NCBI GenBank assembly: GCA_031260365.1
Contig: JAIRJY010000086.1
Coordinates: 1 to 9,049 of the forward strand
DNA: 9,049 nucleotides
Reading direction: 5' to 3'
From: Nitrososphaerota archaeon
GTDB taxonomy: Archaea > Thermoproteota > Bathyarchaeia > Bathyarchaeales > Bathycorpusculaceae
Position 1 is the stretch's first letter, and each line of letters opens with the position of its first letter. Position numbers and translations under genes: made by a program. The notes below the pieces were generated by a model. The model did not search any database. It was not told the origin of the DNA and was given only the letters and a program-made list of their open reading frames with translations. Shown here one piece after another: positions 5,521 through 9,049 of this stretch.

Positions 5521-5952
5521 ATGCTTAGAGTAAACGTGTTTATATCAAACATTTCATCGGAACGTTATTGGGACACCCGTAAACCGATGCCACCAATTCA
5601 AATTAACACCAACATAAATGTTGTAGGTATGGAAAAAAAACAGGACGAAACTCTTGAAGTCCCTTATGTACTTGTGATATCATATAACCCATCCATTGCA
5701 CAAATAAGCATTAGAGGGAACGCTTATGTGAATGGTGAAAAAAACGAGTTGGACAAAATTATAAAAGACTTCGAACAAAAAAAACCACCCGCACAAATAA
5801 TCATCCAATCAATATCAAACGTAGTTTTTGTCGAGTCAGTAATAATTTCACGAATATTAAACATTCCACCACCTATTCCATTACCACAAATCCCTGAAGC
5901 AGACACAAAACCACCAAATATAAAACCACACAGTAGAGACTATAGCCTGTAA
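5521..5952 (+). CDS. Uncharacterised archaeal protein, possible SecB-like fold
   Basis: A 143-residue soluble protein with no signal peptide or membrane span. I do not recognise a named family. Visible order: beta-type segments at about 2-10 and 26-37, another pair VPYVLVISYN (47-56) and AQISIRGNAYVNG (60-72), a charged helix NELDKIIKDFEQKK (75-88), then a helix-like SISNVVFVESVIISRILN (97-114) running into PPPIPLPQIP (116-125) and a Pro-rich tail. The strands, the helix before a proline/leucine run and the PPPIPLP block recall bacterial SecB (helix, then FPPLLLPPVNF). A chaperone-like protein handling nascent chains would fit its place beside ribosomal genes, but that is inference from pattern and position only. 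It is convergent with uS19. Confidence 0.75.
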   Translation: MLRVNVFISNISSERYWDTRKPMPPIQINTNINVVGMEKKQDETLEVPYVLVISYNPSIAQISIRGNAYVNGEKNELDKIIKDFEQKKPPAQIIIQSISNVVFVESVIISRILNIPPPIPLPQIPEADTKPPNIKPHSRDYSL

Positions 5953-6166
5953 GCTGCCCACAAATAACCTTTTTAAGCTAATTACCAACTTTTTTGGCTC
6001 ATACAAAGATTTATGAAAAAAGGAACAGAATAAACGAATGCTAATTACATTTTTTGAGCAATCCTAAATAATACCGTACAGTTCAGCCCTTTGCACACAC
6101 TTTTAGTATAACAGAGTTACATTAATAACTAAAAAAATAAAAAATAAGAAAAGAAAAAACAGAGCT
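5953..6166. terminator. Convergent terminator region
   Basis: This 214-base gap separates the end of the plus-strand unknown from the end of the minus-strand ribosomal operon. On the plus strand T-runs lie at 5970-5974, 5990-5995 and 6050-6055. For the minus strand, A-runs at 6154-6159, 6141-6144 and 6131-6137 read as U-tracts just past the uS19 stop. I see no gene inside it. Confidence 0.6.
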
Positions 6167-6574
6167 TTATTTTAATGGCACATACATTGACGAACGTGAC
6201 GCACCGATACCAGGAGTTCCATGTCTAACTGGTTTATTAGTTATAGCAAATTCACCAAGATAATGACCAATCATATCTGGCTTAATGTCGACTGCAACAA
6301 ATTCTTTACCGTTATGCACTGCAACCTTTGCACCAACCATTTCAGGAAGAACTATTAAATCGCGTACGTGTGTTTTTAGATTGGTATCTTTTCCTTGTTT
6401 TTGCTGCTCTTTTGCAACACGCAATTTTTCTAGCAGTATACGTTGTTCAGGTGTTAATCCTCGTTGCAAACTTCTGCGTTGTCTTGAGGGGAGCAAATTT
6501 ATAAATTCATCCATAGACATACCTTCAAGACCTTGAAGGCTGTGTCCACGATAGCTAAATTCTTTTAAGGGCAT
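6167..6574 (-). CDS. rps19p: Small ribosomal subunit protein uS19 (S19p)
   Basis: A 135-residue protein, the usual archaeal/eukaryotic size; bacterial S19 is about 92 residues and lacks the N-terminal extension. It sits in the head of the 30S subunit near the A-site tRNA. The archaeal N-terminal part reads [10 protein letters not shown] (4-13), then [19 protein letters not shown] (21-39). The universal core is [20 protein letters not shown] (68-87), then [14 protein letters not shown] (100-113) and [13 protein letters not shown] (117-129). The ATG at 6574 is chosen because the ATG seven bases upstream is in another frame and stops at once. It is 19 bases after uL2 in the same operon. It appears to be the last gene: A-rich (U-tract) sequence follows, and uL22, normally next in archaea, is absent. 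Confidence 0.97.
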   Translation of the reverse strand: MPLKEFSYRGHSLQGLEGMSMDEFINLLPSRQRRSLQRGLTPEQRILLEKLRVAKEQQKQGKDTNLKTHVRDLIVLPEMVGAKVAVHNGKEFVAVDIKPDMIGHYLGEFAITNKPVRHGTPGIGASRSSMYVPLK

Positions 6575-6593
6575 TTTTCATCTTTCCTACTTT

Positions 6594-7337
6594 TTATCTT
6601 ATTGCACGTTTCTTTTTCTGTCCAGGACCTCTTGCAGCAATCAAACCGACTTTTTGCCCTGGAGGTGCACCGTGCGAAGTTGTTGTTACTTTACGTGCGC
6701 TACGTTTGCTGCTACCATATGGGTGAACAGCTGCAACCATTTTACGACCACCTGTCATTGGATATTTATGACCTTTAGCTTTCATTAAATGGAATTTTTC
6801 TCCTGCTTTTAGGAAAGGCTTTTCCATTCTACCAGAAGCTGCGACCACACCAATTGTTGCCATACAAAAATCGTTAATGTATCGTGTACGACCTGAGGGT
6901 AATCGAATCAAGGTACCTTGTGGTGTGTGACCTACAACAGTCGCGTAAGCACCAGATGAACGCGCCATTTTACCACCATCGCCTGGTCGAAGCTCAATGT
7001 CACATACTAAGGTACCTTCAACAATTTTTCCAAGAGACATAATGTTACCAATTTCGACAGATGAATTCCCGCCGAGGCTGATTTGTTGACCAACAGACAC
7101 ACCCTCTGGAACAATGCTGTAATAACTTATACCACCTTCAAGGGTAATTTGCGAAAGCGGGGATCCCCGTCCCGGATCATGAACCAAGTCGTTAATGGTT
7201 CCGGTGATAGTTAAATCATAAATTTCTTTTGGCGACTTCACGAATGGATATTTCGCGGGTGCAACACGTTTGTGAGTTGAAGCACGGAAGTTTTGTCCAC
7301 CGCGTCCACGTCTTTGTACACGAATTCGTTTTCCCAT
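6594..7337 (-). CDS. rpl2p: Large ribosomal subunit protein uL2 (L2p)
   Basis: A 247-residue protein, normal archaeal length. It binds 23S rRNA near the peptidyl transferase centre and helps join the subunits. Seen: the archaeal N-terminus MGKRIRVQRRGRG, HDPGRGSPL (53-61), RPGDGGKMARSSGAYATV (117-134), LPSGRTRYI (146-154) and APPGQKVGLIAARGPGQKKK (224-243). The C-terminal block is unusual. Where most archaeal and eukaryotic uL2 have a D/E-HP-x-GGG-x-HxH pattern, this protein has VHPYGSSKRSARK (204-216). The key histidine (H205, equivalent to E. coli H229) is kept, but the acidic residue before it, two glycines and the HxH are not. The frame is intact on both sides, so this is not a frameshift. 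GAAGGT (minus strand of 7346-7351) is nine bases before the ATG, and uL23 ends 24 bases upstream. Confidence 0.96.
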   Translation of the reverse strand: MGKRIRVQRRGRGGQNFRASTHKRVAPAKYPFVKSPKEIYDLTITGTINDLVHDPGRGSPLSQITLEGGISYYSIVPEGVSVGQQISLGGNSSVEIGNIMSLGKIVEGTLVCDIELRPGDGGKMARSSGAYATVVGHTPQGTLIRLPSGRTRYINDFCMATIGVVAASGRMEKPFLKAGEKFHLMKAKGHKYPMTGGRKMVAAVHPYGSSKRSARKVTTTSHGAPPGQKVGLIAARGPGQKKKRAIR

Positions 7338-7361
7338 AATATCAGACCTTCTATAATTTTA

Positions 7362-7622
7362 TTAAAGTATTCCTAGTTTAATTGCTACATCTGACGCTTT
7401 GAATTCTTCGGTAAGTTTTACATATGCTTTCTTTATACCCTGACTCGTTATTTGTAAATTAACTTTACTGACTTTAACGGCATAAAGTTCTTCAACAGCT
7501 TTTTTAATGTCAGCTTTTCCAGCTTTCAAATTAACGATAAATATTAGCTTGTTATCTTTTTCCACCATGACACTTGCTGACTCTGTCATAAGGGGATAAG
7601 AAATTATTTCGTTGTTATCCAT
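7362..7622 (-). CDS. rpl23p: Large ribosomal subunit protein uL23 (L23p)
   Basis: An 86-residue protein, the typical archaeal length. It binds domain III of 23S rRNA at the polypeptide exit and is the docking site for SRP and other nascent-chain factors. Family pattern: YPLMTESASVMVEKDNKLIF (9-28), VNLKAGKADIKKAVEELYAV (30-49) and KVSKVNLQI (50-58), then KKAYVKLTEEFKASDVAIKLG near the C-terminus. Its ATG overlaps the uL4 stop by one base (TAATG), with GGAG (minus strand of 7633-7636) ten bases upstream, so translation is likely coupled to uL4. Confidence 0.95.
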   Translation of the reverse strand: MDNNEIISYPLMTESASVMVEKDNKLIFIVNLKAGKADIKKAVEELYAVKVSKVNLQITSQGIKKAYVKLTEEFKASDVAIKLGIL

Positions 7623-8407
7623 TATGCATTTTCTCCATAGAGCGTGTTTAATTGTTCAATGGCACCATTTGTCCAAACTGTTAACCTTCCCGGATGTGTT
7701 CCTGGAGCTAACATTTCAGTGTTTAAGTTTAAAACATTTGTTACCTGAACACCTGGAATGTTATTTGCTGCTGTAACAAGATTTACACTGTCACACACTA
7801 CGATAAGGGGTCCAACAGCCTGCTTCATTTTGCGACCACGAAGTTTGCCTTTTCCTGCACGTACATTACGACTATCACGTACACGCGTTATGTCATTATT
7901 AATACCTAAAAACTCGAATACTGATTCTATGTCTTTTGCTCGTGTCAAGTTTTCAATTGCATCATCAATGATTAACGGAATTTGAATAATGTTTTCGATT
8001 TTGTGACCACGTTTTGCAACAATATCTTTTTGGGCAGTTGCTGCAATTGCAGATGTTAACGCAAGTCTTGCTTCTTTCTTTGGAATGTTTTTAACAATTT
8101 TCTTTTCAGCTTTTGGAGGATGAGGTTGTCTTCCGCCAACAGTACTTGGAGCAAAAGCAGCTCGTCCGCTACCACCTTTTATACGCGGGATTCTTGCTAT
8201 ACCCATACCAGTTCCGCGTGATTCTGCGGTTGTACGTTTTCCAGCCATAGGATCCCGACCCTGCGGTTGGATACGATTTGATTGTATGGCTAACACAGCA
8301 CGTTTAATCACGTCTGGTCTTATTGGTGTAGAAAAGACTTGAGGAAGATTTACTTTCCCAGTTGCTTTACCTTGTAAGTCAAAAACTTCTACTGTTTTTT
8401 CCGGCAT
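7622..8407 (-). CDS. rpl4p: Large ribosomal subunit protein uL4 (L4p)
   Basis: A 261-residue protein of the archaeal/eukaryotic type. Its globular domain binds 23S rRNA and its long loop lines the peptide exit tunnel. The loop is seen as GRDPMAGKRTTAESRGTGMG (50-69), then IPRIKGGSGRAAFAP (73-87) and GGRQPHPPKAEK (91-102). The globular part resumes with KKEARLALTSAIAATA (110-125), DSRNVRAGKGKLRGRK (178-193) and GPLIVVCD (199-206). The C-terminus contains APGTHPGRLTVWT (234-246). The archaeal order L3-L4-L23 and tight spacing (11 bases after uL3, one-base overlap with uL23) confirm the call. Confidence 0.96.
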   Translation of the reverse strand: MPEKTVEVFDLQGKATGKVNLPQVFSTPIRPDVIKRAVLAIQSNRIQPQGRDPMAGKRTTAESRGTGMGIARIPRIKGGSGRAAFAPSTVGGRQPHPPKAEKKIVKNIPKKEARLALTSAIAATAQKDIVAKRGHKIENIIQIPLIIDDAIENLTRAKDIESVFEFLGINNDITRVRDSRNVRAGKGKLRGRKMKQAVGPLIVVCDSVNLVTAANNIPGVQVTNVLNLNTEMLAPGTHPGRLTVWTNGAIEQLNTLYGENA

Positions 8408-8418
8408 GTTGTTTCACT

Positions 8419-9049
8419 TTATTTTCCTTGTGGAGAGTCTAATGAGATATATGTTATTTGTGGTGGTGTGTCAGGTGCTTCTGTGGGTGGTCGTGCTGGT
8501 ACTCTTAGACGTAATTGACGTTTTTCTGTTCCCGGAACACTACCATCAATGAGGACGTATGGACCTTTAATTTCTCCATAGCGAATGAACCCCCCTTTAA
8601 CAGTCGCTTCTTTGCCGTCTTTACCAATTTTCATGATACGCTTGTTATATTCTAAACGTTGATGATACCCCATTTGACCAGCCCTTGCGACCGAGTACAT
8701 AAGGTGATGAGGATTCCATGGACCTAAAGTGGCAATGCCACGTTTTGTTTTACGACCTTTATGTTGAAGCTTAGTTACACCCCATCGCTTTACGGGTCCT
8801 TGAAAACCTTTACCCACTGTTACGCCAGCAACATCAACATATTGACCATCTTTAAACACTTCTTCCAAAGTCACTGTTTTACCTAAAAGTTGTTTTACGT
8901 AGTCAAATTGTTGTTGAATATTACCCCCACCAATCTGGATTTCGGAAATTTCGGGCTTCTTTTTTGAAATACTAGTTTGTGATGGTTGAGTAGCTGTGAC
9001 CACACGTATTGTTATTGTTAGATCAAGATTTTTCTGTGCTTTTTCCAAC
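8419..9049 (-). CDS. rpl3p: Large ribosomal subunit protein uL3 (L3p), C-terminal part, cut by window edge
   Basis: The last 209 residues of uL3; the archaeal protein is about 330-350 residues, so roughly the first 130 lie beyond the right edge. The frame is open to the edge, and the TTG at 9048 is an internal leucine, not a start. uL3 reaches the peptidyl transferase centre and is a first-step assembly protein of the 50S subunit. Conserved blocks: a GGG motif and QQFDYVKQLLGK before VDVAGVTVGKGFQGPVKRWG, then GPWNPHHLMYSVARAGQMGY with the tryptophan that reaches the catalytic centre region, GGFIRYGEIKGPYVLIDGS and VPGTEKRQLRLR. A Pro-rich C-terminal tail ends it. It is the first visible gene of this operon. 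Confidence 0.96.
   Translation of the reverse strand, partial: LEKAQKNLDLTITIRVVTATQPSQTSISKKKPEISEIQIGGGNIQQQFDYVKQLLGKTVTLEEVFKDGQYVDVAGVTVGKGFQGPVKRWGVTKLQHKGRKTKRGIATLGPWNPHHLMYSVARAGQMGYHQRLEYNKRIMKIGKDGKEATVKGGFIRYGEIKGPYVLIDGSVPGTEKRQLRLRVPARPPTEAPDTPPQITYISLDSPQGK

Noticed and set aside
9046..9048. TTG as a start codon for uL3
   Set aside because: The family needs about 130 more N-terminal residues and the frame is open to the edge, so this is an internal leucine of a truncated gene.
1..9049. CRISPR array, insertion sequence, prophage or defence system
   Set aside because: No regularly spaced direct repeats of CRISPR size, transposase, integrase or defence gene appears; nearly all coding sequence is housekeeping.

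Overview
The window is archaeal chromosome. Its proteins are archaeal/eukaryotic-type information-processing proteins: ribosomal proteins eS6, eS24 and eS27, translation factor aIF2 gamma, RNA polymerase subunit Rpo7 (RpoE1), elongation factor Spt4, and the archaeal GTP-dependent dephospho-CoA kinase. The DNA is AT-rich, and TATA-like boxes sit about 25-27 bases before probable transcript starts. The gene content fits a low-GC TACK-type archaeon; a Bathyarchaeia-like lineage is my best guess but is not proven by anything in the window.

Layout. (1) Positions 1-349, minus strand: the N-terminal 116 residues of a major facilitator (MFS) transporter, cut by the left edge. (2) 350-697: a divergent intergenic region with promoters for both neighbours and a perfect 15-base inverted repeat. 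(3) 698-5462, plus strand: eS6, aIF2 gamma, a 561-base gap, then a compact series of PIN-domain protein, Rpo7, Spt4, dephospho-CoA kinase, eS24 and eS27. Several junctions abut or overlap by one base (TAGATG, TAATG). (4) 5521-5952, plus strand: an uncharacterised protein that looks SecB-like. (5) 5953-6166: a convergent, T-rich/A-rich terminator region. (6) 6167-9049, minus strand: uS19, uL2, uL23, uL4 and the C-terminal part of uL3. This is the start of the archaeal S10-type ribosomal operon, transcribed L3 to S19 and ending there.

How they work together. The plus-strand cluster joins ribosome assembly and structure (eS6, eS24, eS27, a probable rRNA-processing PIN nuclease), initiator-tRNA delivery (aIF2 gamma), and transcription (Rpo7 stalk subunit, Spt4), with one coenzyme A biosynthesis gene embedded. 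The minus-strand cluster supplies large-subunit core proteins around the peptidyl transferase centre plus uS19 of the small-subunit head. 

I see no new defence or mobile system here. The points most worth a second look are the end of the S10 operon right after uS19, an altered C-terminal motif in uL2, the SecB-like unknown next to eS27, the structured and A-rich 561-base gap inside the aIF2 gamma cluster, and the long inverted repeat upstream of eS6.
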